A DNA stretch of 16,913 bases from Acanthaster planci (lineage: Eukaryota; Echinodermata; Asteroidea; Valvatida; Acanthasteridae). Location of the stretch: contig NW_019091443.1 of assembly GCF_001949145.1 (NCBI RefSeq), positions 697,233-714,145 of the forward strand, written 5' to 3'. The notes under the pieces are model-generated. The model made no database searches. It saw only the letters and a list, made by a program, of their open reading frames with translations, and was not told the DNA's origin. Made by a program: the position numbers and the translations under genes. Shown in pieces: positions 1 to 9,399 of the stretch. How positions within the stretch are numbered: the first letter of the stretch is position 1; each line of letters starts with the position of its first letter.

Positions 1-2090
1 ATGCAGAACTCTGTTTGCTAAGGACTAGTTGTTTTCCAAGTCTTGTTTACTAAGGTGGAAACTTTAATGTTGTGTAATTATATGTAGCCAACTCTTAGTT
101 TTATTGTATTGCTCAAAAGACTTGTAGCGATGATATCGATACTGTGGTGCTGAGTAGCTATACTGCATATAAATACTGTGGCGATAATTGATATGTGGTC
201 ACTGCACCATCTCTATGCCGTGAGTGGGACAGTTGTGCATTCCAAGATCCAGTAGAACTCCAGGCATGAGGCTTAATTATAGTCACCTGTTCCTTGCTCA
301 TTAGTATGTATTAGTCTTTTCTACCCCAGTATGGAACAGTGCAGCAGTGGCTAGTAAATTGTTTATTTAGGGAGAGGCAGCTGAGCCAGGCACTATAGAT
401 CTCCTGTGATGTAAAGATAGAGGCCTACATGTAGCTCATGAAGTTAAGGAGATTAAGTTTGAGGATTTTGCATTTTTATCTGCCAGAACTGTACCCAATG
501 AGGGACACTGTTATGACTTTGGGGAAACTATTTTATGTTTTCGTTACAGAGTAATAGCTGTTTGCCTTCCGATTATGTGCATCATTTTGATTTGATTTTA
601 GAATTTACTTCAGATTCTTCTTCTTTGTTTCCGTGTAGCTACTGTACCAACCTTTTTTTTTAAATTATAAATTCTGAATAAATAAAAACATATTGTAGCC
701 ACTAGAAAAGAACCCTTTGCCGTCACACAGACAATGGCACCTCATTCAAAGCAATGCACTGCTCTTGGAAATCATTCTGGAGCCTCCATTCATCGCTTTA
801 AAAAACCTAAAACATCAGAGAAAAACTAGTGAGAACTAAACTACCACCACACGGAGCAAACCCAATCTCTACGAACAACTAGAAGAACAAGATGAAACAC
901 AATAATGTACTGCTTTTCCTCCTTAAACAAACCGAAATAGAACAAAATGGCTGCCCTATAACAACAAACAAATGTGCCTACTGTTGGCTCACAAACCAAA
1001 TCTCAAACCACATGCAAGTTTCTACGATTCCGTCCCCGGAATCACCCATAATGCAACTGACGAGTCCCATATGAAGGGAAAAATTTAAAGCATGCTATTG
1101 TTACCAAGAGGATCTGAAATATAGTACTCTACTTGCACCACCAATCAACTAACAAGTAAACTGAACAATTGGTCACGTTCTTATGTCCGCCCACAATCAA
1201 ACCTTTATTCAACTTAAAATGGCCAGATTTCTCTTATGCTCCAACCAGGAGTTATTGCAAGTCACTAGAGACGAAATGTCACTGAATGAATTTCCACACA
1301 CACGTTGGACACTGAAATCAGTTTAGAGGGACAGAATAGACTTGTATTTGTACCCTAAAGTGCTGTTCACAACTCACAAATCATGTGGGGTGTCTGTTTG
1401 TTTTTATTTGTTTTTTGTTGTGAAATCCACATTATTTATTGTTTCACTAGTCAACAAGCCTTTTGCGAGTTAAATTAAAATAAAATCTGAATAAAACATG
1501 AATATTCTGTTCACCCCGCCTTCAGAATGCCCTACCCAAATTTAGGTCAGGTCATTTAAATATCAATATCAACTGGAACGTCCGCGATTGGAATGGCTGA
1601 TTCCATGACCTGTGTGTACCAAAGAGTCCGGTCAATCCCCGATTGGAGCGGCTTGTTCATTATAATGGTTGGCTATCATGCTAATCTGAGTTCGGAACTC
1701 CTGACGTGATGATACTAGGCCCGTGCGTACACAGTACCCACCAGGCCCTGCAGTGCACAACACACACTCACGATTGCCTGTTCTGAGTAGCCACACGCTG
1801 GCAGTGTACCATGCCCATTGAATGTACACACTGTCTTCTTTATTTGTCAGAAATGTTATTTTACAAATCAGTGTTTAATTTTGTGATGTGTGGTTCCAAA
1901 TTCCAAGTCCTCCACCATTGAAATCCTCCCCCCACAGAAATGTGGATGAGATCTGCTATTGAATACCTACCCCAAACTGCTAAATATGCAAATTCCTCGT
2001 CTGATTCAATTCGCTAAAACTTCTGATCAACCGCAGTGCGCCCTCTAGTCCCATGACGCATAGTGGAATGGCTGCCATTTTCATCCTTTG
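1..2090. other. AT-rich non-coding stretch, no gene recognised
   Basis: No open frame here resembles a known family or is flanked by convincing splice sites. The only gene-like sign is a T-run (about 652-662) followed by two overlapping AATAAA hexamers at 677-686, which could be the polyadenylation signal of a plus-strand gene ending in or before the window; nothing upstream confirms a coding exon. Two short related segments (GATTGGAATGGCT near 1587 and GATTGGAGCGGCT near 1642) form a weak direct repeat. The stretch is best read as intergenic or 3' untranslated DNA. Confidence 0.5.
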
Positions 2091-2291
2091 TTTCGGTATT
2101 AAAACTGTCCGAGCGATTTCTGGGGGAAGGTGTCTTCTGCTTTCCCCCTACTCCAAACAGTCACTAAATATGCAGAGTAGCACTGAGCCCTTGAAGGGGG
2201 GGGTGCGGCGAGGACGCACTACATAATGAGAGTGCCAGAGGAGTATGAAATTGTCCAAACTTTATTGGGGACTCACCAAATAATGGAGTTG

Positions 2292-3589
2292 TTATGTCAT
2301 TGCAGTGGTGGGCCACTTTGATGAGGAACCCTTCAGCATCGATGTGGCTGATGTTAGGACCGCTCTGCCATGCGCAGAGTCCTTTTGTAGAACATTGGTG
2401 AGGTAGCATGTGGTGAAAGTAGATGGGGTCTTCCAGCATGCTGCCTTTAATATTTCCTCCATGGTACACCCCTGAAGGAGGCCCAAGATGTGGAAACTGC
2501 TCGGATATCATGAGCCTTGATGAGGCGTAGTGTTTTATTGTCCACAAAGTTTGGCCAATCTGGGTTGGCAAACTTGATAGCCGAAACTACCCATCTGACT
2601 ATAGTGACTCTGGTCACAGCTCGGTGAGGTTTTATTGTGGTGATGAAAGATAAGTTTTTTCGTTTTGGCTAAGTACCATTTAAGAGTCAGCACTGGGCAC
2701 CATGGTTTGTCATAGGGAGTCCCAGTGTGTTTTGTAATGTCTGGTACAAAACTTTCAGGAGGATGGGGGAAAAACTGACTGGTTCTTGGTGAACAAAACC
2801 CAAGCGCTGGGATGAGACAAACACCATGGGGTTCCCATCGGATGTAGCCATCTGTGATGGACAATGCCTTCAGTTCACTACCGTGGCACGACGTAGTAAC
2901 TGCCAGCAGGAATGCCAGTTTCACCGATAAGTTAATCAATAATGCATCGCTGAGAGGCTCAAAGGGAGGACAACCAAGCAGTTGGAGGACAGCTGACAAG
3001 TCCCATGAAGGAATTAGTCTCTTAGTTGGGGGATTCTCAAGAAACATCCCCCGGAGTAGATGTTTAAGAACAGTATTGTCGGGCATGGTTGAATCTGGGA
3101 AGCCATCATGTATAGCCGCAATAGCTGACTGGTAGTTACGGATAGTTGAAACATGGAGATCTGATTTGAACAGGTACATGAAGAAATCAGCTATAGAAGT
3201 CACAGAAACTTCAGCTGGAGAAAGACCTTGCTCTGAACACCACAAAGTAAAATGTCGTAATCTGGAGTAAGAGATGCTGCGTGTAGACTGGTGTCGAGCT
3301 CAGAAGACCCATCTGATCTGAAGGACTGTTTGACAACAGCCAACAGGTCAGGTGTAGTGACGTCGGGTGAGGGTGAAGTACGCCTGACTTCGGTTGATGT
3401 AGCAGATCCGGTCTGTCGAGAAGGATCACCAGTACCCGGACAAGAAGTCTGGTCAGACGCGGGAACCATGGCTCGCCTGGCCAGAAGGGGGTGATGAGAA
3501 GGACACGGCAGCGTTCCCTTTAGATCTTGGAGAGAACTGCTGGTATTAGGGATATTGGAGGAAAAGCGTAGGCCAACATCCCTTCCCAA
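2292..3589 (-). pseudogene. DIRS-like tyrosine recombinase remnant
   Basis: This would integrate the circular cDNA. From the 5' side, the linker region (3589-3211) is spread over two frames and includes RRAMVPASD and RPDLLHQ...HPHPTSLHLTCW, typical of DIRS proteins just before the recombinase. The core (3245-2535) shows the N-terminal SAM-like helices (DFFMYLFKSDLHVSTIRNYQ) and box I as TTSCHGSELKAL; the catalytic Arg normally found before the x-SEL motif is His here. Box II survives as AHDIRAV near 2510-2490, in a different frame from the core. The C-terminal helix ACWKTPSTFTTCYL with the nucleophilic Tyr (2486-2292) is in a third frame. The frame changes plus the Arg-to-His change make it inactive. 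Family call is strong; individual breakpoints are approximate. Confidence 0.87.
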
Positions 3590-3909
3590 TTGATTTGATG
3601 AGCGTTCATTGCCCAGGCTTGCGGGTGGTAAAATCTGGTGCAGAACACTGCCAGTTGGGCATACTCCGCCAAGGCAAAAAGATCGATGCTCAGTTTTTAT
3701 ACTTCGGCGAAGATCTGTTCAACTACACTGTTGTTCACAGTCCACTCCGTGGGATGTACCTTTCTCCAAGAGAGAGCATCTGCTATGGAGTTGTCAACAC
3801 CAAGAATGTGAGTTGCCTGGAGGTTGATGCCATAATCCTGAGCCCAAAGGAATATCTGTCTCGTCAGGAGGCATAGGCGGGGAGAATGTGCACCTCCCTG
3901 GTGATTGAT

Positions 3910-4164
3910 TTATAACTGTGGAGTTGTCAGAACGGATGAGACTCGTTTGCCAATGATGCTTGGGCGGAAAGCCTCCAGTGAATTGAATACGGCCTGAAGT
4001 TCCAGTATATTGATGTGACTCCCTTGGAGTTGGAGGTCCCATGTTCCCGATGCTTTAAGCGGCGGTAGAGAGGCTCCCAAGCCCAGATGAGAAGCGTCCG
4101 AGGTTATAGTTATTTCCCGGTTCACCTTGGGGAAGGGAACTCCGAGAGAGAGGTGCTCCTTCAC
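3910..4164 (-). pseudogene. DIRS-like RNase H domain remnant
   Basis: An 84-codon minus-strand stretch lies directly downstream of the reverse transcriptase in element orientation. It carries SDASHLGLGA, the first-Asp motif of the DIRS RNase H (usually TDAS..GWGA), then a G-T-W segment and HINILELQAVFNSLEAF, whose Glu is the expected second acidic residue. RNase H removes the RNA strand during cDNA synthesis. The next acidic motif (DNST) is present in another frame at about 3920-3900, so the domain is broken by an indel near its end. Its position between reverse transcriptase and recombinase agrees with DIRS architecture. Confidence 0.82.
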
Positions 4165-4344
4165 TAACCACCACTGAAGATGGGGACGGATGAAGTCAGA
4201 TATGGAGACCTGGAGATTGATTGAGTCCCATTTCGGTCTGTAGAGTGTAGTGGGCGCATGTACAGCCTGCAGAGGGGAATGAGATCTACCATGCTGGCCA
4301 TCAAGCCAAGGAGACGGAGCCAGGCGTGGACCGGAGCAGACTGC

Positions 4345-5160
4345 TCAGTGAAGAAGACTTTCACGCAGTCCAGAAGATTGTCCACGCGTTCGGTCGTCAG
4401 TAAGATTATGCCTCGTTGAAGGTCGATAGATGCCCCTAGATAACATCAGGTATTGAGTTGGGGTGAGATTCGGCTTCCTGTGGTTGATGATGTAGCCCAG
4501 TTGATTTGTGATGTCGAAAGTAAGGGGGGTAGAAACCTCTGCTTCGTTGAACGATCTGCCGACAATCAGCCAGTTGTCCAGGTACTGGAATAGCATGATG
4601 TCCCCCTTTGGAAGGTTAGCAGTGACGATCTTTTCAACCCTCGAGAAACACTCTCGGTGAGTTGGACAGGTCGAAGGGGAGAGCCGTGAATTCGAAGAGG
4701 TTCCCGTTTTATCAGAGACGTAGTTATTTGTAGCTTTGTGGGTGAATTGGAATGTGGTAGGTATCTTTCTGGTCTACGGAAGAGGCCCAGTATGGAACCT
4801 GTGGAGATTGGGTGACTGTCCGAAGGGTGTCAATGTGGAATTTCTTCAGGCGGATAAAACGGTTCAGAGGTTTGAGGCTGATAATAGGCTGCCAGCTGTT
4901 GAGTTACTTCTTCGGAGTGAGGAAGAACACTGAAATGAAGCCCTTTTTCGCTTGAGATTTGGGAACTGGGCGGATAGCATGTTTCTGAAGGAGAGAATCT
5001 ATCTCGGACTCCAGTGCCTGTTGTTTGTTTTTTTTCGGTAGGAACTGAAGTCGGACGGAGGATAGGTACAGACGGAGGGGTGCTCATGAATTCAAGGGCG
5101 TATCCATAACAAATGGTAGCCAGCACCCAGCTGTCCGATGTGATATTCTCCCTAGACTCG
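4345..5160 (-). pseudogene. DIRS-like reverse transcriptase remnant
   Basis: This encodes the RNA-dependent DNA polymerase domain of the retroelement. The N-terminal entry (GYALEF followed by a Pro-rich stretch) is in one frame down to an 8-base homopolymer (T-run 5028-5035 on the plus strand). Past that run the conserved continuation appears in another frame: a helix like ALESEIDSLLQK, an FL.PKK segment, LNRFI, and a YHIPIHP block. The catalytic box survives as YLDNWLI (start near 4580), where the family usually has YLDDWL, so the second Asp is changed to Asn. It is followed by the NHRKPNLTPTQYL segment usual for the thumb-proximal part. Several in-frame stops lie between about 4900 and 4600. 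The second-Asp change plus the frame breaks mean no active enzyme. Family identity is well supported; exact borders are approximate. Confidence 0.82.
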
Positions 5161-5174
5161 GCAAAGAGTTGAAG

Positions 5175-5633
5175 TCATTCGCCGACGTGTCTGAGATCGG
5201 CAGGTGGAGGCAAATCTGAATAGTCAGTGACGCCTACCCCCAGGATGTCAGGGGTAGTGTGGCTCGGTGGTTCTTCCCTTGAAGCTCCTCTGGAGTGACT
5301 AAGTGAATCAAGAGGAGGATGGACGGCCACGATTCTTCTGGTAACTGGGTTGATGAAAGGGGCAAAAGGAACCATATTTGCCCTGACGTGGAGGTCTGAA
5401 GGGTCGAGCTGGGCGATCATCAGGGCGGTATTGGCAACGTAGAACTACCGGTGCAAAAGGTCACAGAAGCTAAGTTTACATGTTGTGTCAATGATCTTAA
5501 CTTTAGACTCCATCATCTCCATGAACTTCCCCGCAAAAAGGTCTTTGCCGTAACGGAGCGATCCAGAAGGGGCCCTGGAGGTTTTGCGTGGTAAACCTCG
5601 CAGGGCCGCTGGGTTTTTCGAGGTTTCTCTCAT
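5175..5633 (-). pseudogene. DIRS element 5' coding remnant (gag-like region)
   Basis: Two minus-strand open stretches (5633-5445 and 5420-5175) lie in one reading frame, separated by a TAG and about 30 bases that still read as coding (FYVANTAL). They precede the reverse transcriptase, where DIRS elements keep the gag-like protein or the linker to pol. The first stretch is basic (RKTSRAPSGSLRYGKDLF); the second is Pro-rich (VPFAPFINPVTRR). I see no zinc knuckle or other diagnostic gag motif, so assignment rests on position and on frame continuity. It may equally be the N-terminal part of the RT polyprotein. Confidence 0.5.
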
Positions 5634-5650
5634 CGCACTATAATGAGCTT

Positions 5651-6110
5651 ATTATCTACAGGTCAGCCCACTACAGGCAGCCTTGGTAGAGGAACTTTTT
5701 TGATTAACAGCCATGCAGACGACCCCAACGCAGGGACAAAAGAGTAATTTAAGCCTCAAGATAATCTCCTAGTAATCCTTCATCTACAGAAATAGGCTTT
5801 ACACTTTGTGACACAGGAAAGCGCTGAAAAGGGAGGCTCTTATAATTGTAAGCGAGTATGGGAGATTGAAATTTCTTTCTTCACATTTTCTTGAATTTCT
5901 TTTTATCTCTTTATGCAGGATTTCAGTCAAGAATAGCGATATCGATGTTCTTAATCTTCTCCGTTTCCTCACTGTCAGAATTCTCCATTAATTAATTCCA
6001 TATTTTATTCCATATTTTTCTATCAGGTCAATTAATGTCAGATATTTTCTATTTCAGTGTCAGCTCCTGTGCCCACACTTCTGAACTAAACTTTAGCATG
6101 CATTATTCAC
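5651..6110. other. Non-coding stretch between DIRS remnant and SINE
   Basis: About 460 bases that may hold the 5' untranslated end of the DIRS element in their first part. The rest is AT-rich, with a TATTTTATTCCATATTTTT-like tract near 6000. No coding signal, RNA gene or clear terminal repeat was seen. Confidence 0.4.
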
Positions 6111-6118
6111 TAGACTTT
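6111..6118 (+). repeat. SINE target-site duplication, 5' copy
   Basis: TAGACTTT lies directly before the SINE head and is repeated exactly after its (TTA)n tail. It marks the insertion boundaries. Confidence 0.75.
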
Positions 6119-6488
6119 GGGCAGTCAGGTTGGCAAGGTAGTTTTTTCCTCACCTTCCACCTCTGTGGTCCCGGGTTCGAATCCCGGCCCAGTCCACATG
6201 TGGATTGGGTTTTCAGTCCCTACCTGACTCCGTGGGTTTTACCCAGAATATTCCTCTGGGGTTTTCCTCCCACCTCTAAAACTGTATCTGCTTTTTACAG
6301 TCTCCCCTTTACTGATTTTGGTGAATGTGGGTCGTTTGGCGGCTGCCTAAGGAGCCCCTGTATGCCATCGGCTCAACCATGTTTAAATGTATTCATTGTT
6401 TAACGCTTAATGTCTTCATTGTACAGTGCATTTGAACATATCCATATATCCATGCGCTTTATGAATGAATAAATTATTATTATTATTA
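6119..6488 (+). mobile_element. tRNA-derived SINE
   Basis: A 5' tRNA-like head contains an A-box-like TGGCAAGGTAG near 6131 and a perfect RNA polymerase III B box GGTTCGAATCC at 6174-6184, set in a T-arm-like CCCGGGTTCGAATCCCGG hairpin. The body follows with a CCGTGGGTTTT / TTCCTCCCACCTC segment, resembling conserved central parts of metazoan SINEs. It ends in GCGCTTTATGAATGAATAAA and a (TTA)n tail at about 6472-6488, a 3' end style shared with LINE-mobilised SINEs. An 8-bp target-site duplication TAGACTTT flanks it (6111-6118 and 6489-6496). It is non-autonomous: copied by a LINE reverse transcriptase in trans. Length is about 370 bp. The intact B box and perfect duplication suggest a fairly recent insertion; SINE subfamily not determined. 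Confidence 0.85.
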
Positions 6489-6496
6489 TAGACTTT
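6489..6496 (+). repeat. SINE target-site duplication, 3' copy
   Basis: Second exact TAGACTTT, directly after the TTA-repeat tail. Its first two bases could also be counted as tail, so the duplication is at least 6 bp. Confidence 0.75.
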
Positions 6497-7224
6497 CTAT
6501 TCATGTTTAATTCATTACTTTACTCCTTCAGGTTACACATCAATGACCAGGGCCATGGCTTTCTGTACTCACATGCAAATTTTTCACCCACTGTGACGAG
6601 GAATTTGGATGCACTATCTTGCCCTTTTGTATTGCAGTGGAGCTTTCCTTTGTAAAGACTTGTCACAGGTTGTGTGGATAAAGAAGTTAAGGCTGGAGTT
6701 CTGTAGGCGATTTGAATGTGAACAGAGTACAACTGAGTATAAATGTGATGAACAGTGACAGACAGTAGAAACTGAGAGATGCGTCATGATGATGAAGTGT
6801 GTGGGCTGAGTTGGTAGTCCCTGTCCCAATGTTGCGCGAGTTTTGTACTTTGGTTGCCGTCAATAGTCCCAACTACACCTTTTTAATTAAGAAAAGTTGG
6901 TGATGAATGCTGAAGTCTATTTTATTTGGGACTTGTAACTCATGCCAGATTCTCCATTATTAAGAATTCAATGTAAGGAATGCATAGCACCTGTAGATCT
7001 ACTTAACACAGAATGGGTCAGTGGTTATTGTTCTGGGCTGAATACCTCAATCAAGCCTACCAGTCTTGAGATTCCTAACCCTTGTAATTCTTGTAATTGT
7101 AATGTTCAGCTCTTAAGTGTTCTTTTATTGTACTTTAATTGGATCTTTCTGAATGGGGTAAATACCTATTGTGTAAATAGTGGGTATATAAGGATTAGCA
7201 TGCCTTGTTTCGGTAGAGAGCCAC
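6497..7224. other. Non-coding stretch, nothing recognised
   Basis: No coding frame with splice-site support, no RNA gene and no repeat border was recognised. Short open frames are of random quality. Confidence 0.4.
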
Positions 7225-7368
7225 ATTGACACGGTGGGAAGTGGTGGTGTTTGGACGGCCTGGCAACGGTGACTCTGATGGCCACAGACTACCGGACAGC
7301 TAGCTACCGCAGGAGCTACACTGAATCCTTCCAGCATCCACCACCACATACCCACCATTCGTGTCAAT
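7225..7368. repeat. Imperfect inverted repeat, MITE-like (left unit)
   Basis: The tips are perfect (ATTGACAC at 7225-7232 and GTGTCAAT at 7361-7368). The arms continue with gaps: GGTGGGAAGTGGTGGTG on the left pairs with CACCACCACATACCCACC on the right (7338-7355). The enclosed 90 bases contain the small palindrome AGCTAGCT. The structure is about 144 bp, the size of a miniature inverted-repeat element or a decayed hairpin. No clear target-site duplication was seen. The right tip is also the left tip of the next inverted repeat. Confidence 0.6.
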
Positions 7369-7496
7369 TAATTACTTATATCTGTACACTTCCTCAAATC
7401 GGCCAAGACCCCGGGCTTTTACGTCCGGTACTCTCAAGCTTCCTGGTTTTCGGGCTTGGGCTCAGCTCAGATTTGAGGAAGGCAATCCATTGACAC
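7361..7496. repeat. Imperfect inverted repeat (right unit, shares an arm)
   Basis: The tips GTGTCAAT (7361-7368) and ATTGACAC (7489-7496) are exact complements. Inside them a perfect 12-bp stem, CTTCCTCAAATC (7389-7400) with GATTTGAGGAAG (7470-7481), extends into an imperfect stem (GGCCAAGACCCC region with CGGGCTTGGGC region). The left tip is the right tip of the preceding inverted repeat, so the two units are joined head to tail around a common arm. A T-run follows at 7501-7513. Coding potential is not evident. Confidence 0.6.
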
Positions 7497-9399
7497 TAGG
7501 TTTTTTTTTTTTTATTCTTTTTGGATTTGTATATAAGTTACAATTTGTTTAATTTTGTCCATCGCTATTACGTTTCAATTGATTTTGCTTTTTGCAGTTG
7601 CAAAAGCTTGTTCATTTCATTTCGCAATCCATTCATGTTCGTTTATTTTTCTGTTTATTTTGAAGATTATATGTTCTGAAGATTTCTGTTAAAGCCTCAC
7701 AGAATTAAAACTACACTTGTAATTTTGTTCTGAACACTTGGTTTGCTTTGTTAATTTGTTATTAATGTCTTGCTTGGGCAACTTCCAACCACGCCATCCC
7801 ACAATTCACATTCCATCTGTGACAGTTGCGCCATTTGCCACGGCTAGTAGCAGATTTGTCAGGCTGCTTATGAGGTAAAATTGGTTGTGAGGATCATTGT
7901 AGCGGCTCATTGACATTCCAAGATCAGAAAAATGCTTGGCTCAAAGACTGGTTGAGTTCCATTCCTCCTTATGCTCGATGGCTGGTTCTTGAATTCCGAT
8001 GTAACTTTGGTCACAGCACGCTGCAGTGAGGGTTCACTTCTAAGTTGCGGAGGTGGTCCCGCAGATGTGCCAGAGTTGATGAGCAAGCTAGCAAGGGCGG
8101 ATTCTTGTAATCAAGGAGGGACGAATTTGATATTAATCAAACTGTATGTCAGACATTTTAAAATTGAGAGCAGACATAGTAATAACACTTGCAAGTTTTG
8201 ACTGAAAGATCTTTCACTACATGCCTTGAGCCTTTCAGATTATTCCAGCTTATGGTATACTTTTAATCAACCTTGTTTTCTCCGGAGTTTATACTGCAAT
8301 TTGTTGGGCATTTCGCCTAGTGAACTAAATTCCTCCATACCTGGTAAATTCATTGAATTGATACTGACATTTGTCTGGAAGTTTTCTTTGGAATACTGAT
8401 TTTCCTCGGAAGAACTTCGATTGATAATTCTTTTATTTTTAAGTGCTTTTCAGAGCTGAAATTTTACAGCATTAAATTACAAGGGATTGAAAACTATCAA
8501 GTATATATCTCTTTGATGCACTAGATTTGTGACTTTAAAGTGAATTTGAAATTTGAATTCACCCATGCTTACCTGTAAATACTTTAATTGAAAATACTGA
8601 TTTTCATGCGTGTGTGAATAGACACATTCATTTGATAAGTTTAATGTAATTTTGACCACGGAGTTGTAGCTACGCTCACTTGAGAGACATCTGATTGTAA
8701 ACACAGAATTGTGTATATTTTGTATGATAGAATCAAGAAATTTTGTATATTAATTCATATCAAGTATTGTGAATAGTACAGGTTGTGTTTTGTTACAATC
8801 ATTTTCCGGCCTGCATCTAATCCTTCTAGTTACTCTAAAGTGACTCTAAAGTGAGCAAACTGTGACACTCACCTTCTACTCACAAGAACTGCTTCCATCT
8901 AACGTACTTAAGATGTTCATCTCAGAATTCGTTTTTTAATGTAGATGTAAATTTGCTACGGAGTTTGACAATACAAAGAACAGGCACTGATTCCTAAGGA
9001 CACAAAGTGATGTTTCCATGCACATGAAATATTTACTATGGTTTGTTTCCCCGCGCTGAAATATTTTAACAAAAAACAGTGATTTTTAAAATTCTTTAAC
9101 AAACCATAAGGATGGCAAAAATTAATTCTACTAAACTGTAATCCCAATTGCTTTTAGTTTTTGGTTTAAGCCTCTTTCTGAACTAGTATATAATCATAAA
9201 ACAGATAATTACGTGTGATCTCGTAGGAAGACAAACACCATTGCGATGTTTTGGAAGCCATTATCGTGAGATTAAAAAAATGGAACAAATTAATCAAGAC
9301 AGGCACATGTAAATTAATAGATATAGTTTGGCACAAATAGGATGACCTGTGCACATGTTTTCGTACTACAAAGCGATTGTTGTTCTAGCTATGTCGGCA
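7497..9399. other. AT-rich non-coding stretch, no gene recognised
   Basis: The T-rich start (7501-7780) is followed by a somewhat more GC-balanced block at about 7780-8120, where a 76-codon open frame (7971-8201) shows no family resemblance and no convincing splice sites. The remainder to 9399 is AT-rich. A short tandem ACTCTAAAGTG repeat lies near 8831-8852. The interval separates the inverted repeats from the 3' end of the BEN-like locus and could include its 3' untranslated region. Confidence 0.4.

Larger units (their letters stand above)
2164..5650 (-). mobile_element. Degenerate DIRS-like tyrosine-recombinase retrotransposon
   Basis: Read on the minus strand from about 5650 to 2164, this region shows the domain order gag-like, reverse transcriptase, RNase H, tyrosine recombinase, which is the DIRS-order layout. 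DIRS elements copy themselves through an RNA intermediate and insert a circular DNA with a tyrosine recombinase instead of a DDE integrase. Support comes from a YLDNWL polymerase box, an SDASHLGLGA RNase H motif, the RPDLLHQ/HPHP linker typical of DIRS proteins, and a recombinase with HDIR and a terminal Tyr. All domains are split among frames by indels and contain stop codons, so the copy is inactive. Exact ends are not resolved: I found no clear terminal inverted repeats, only a short direct repeat near both ends (2215-2230 and 5634-5647). No methyltransferase domain was recognised. Sub-family (DIRS1-like or Ngaro-like) is undecided. Confidence 0.88.

Noticed and set aside
2164-5650. Endogenous retrovirus or LTR element
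   Set aside because: There is a tyrosine recombinase instead of a DDE integrase, no LTRs or protease were seen, and the motifs fit DIRS elements.
6119-6200. Possible functional tRNA gene with a perfect B box
   Set aside because: The acceptor stem and anticodon arm do not close convincingly, and the sequence continues into a SINE body with a TTA tail and target-site duplications.
6035-6403. 122-codon plus-strand open frame
   Set aside because: It lies almost entirely inside the SINE and reads across the tRNA head and body; chance frame.
7971-8201. Possible small exon or peptide gene
   Set aside because: No homology that I recognise and no paired acceptor and donor of good quality.
8540-8562. 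GTGAATTTGAAATTTGAATTCAC near-palindrome
   Set aside because: Only 7-bp arms in very AT-rich sequence; expected by chance at this length scale.
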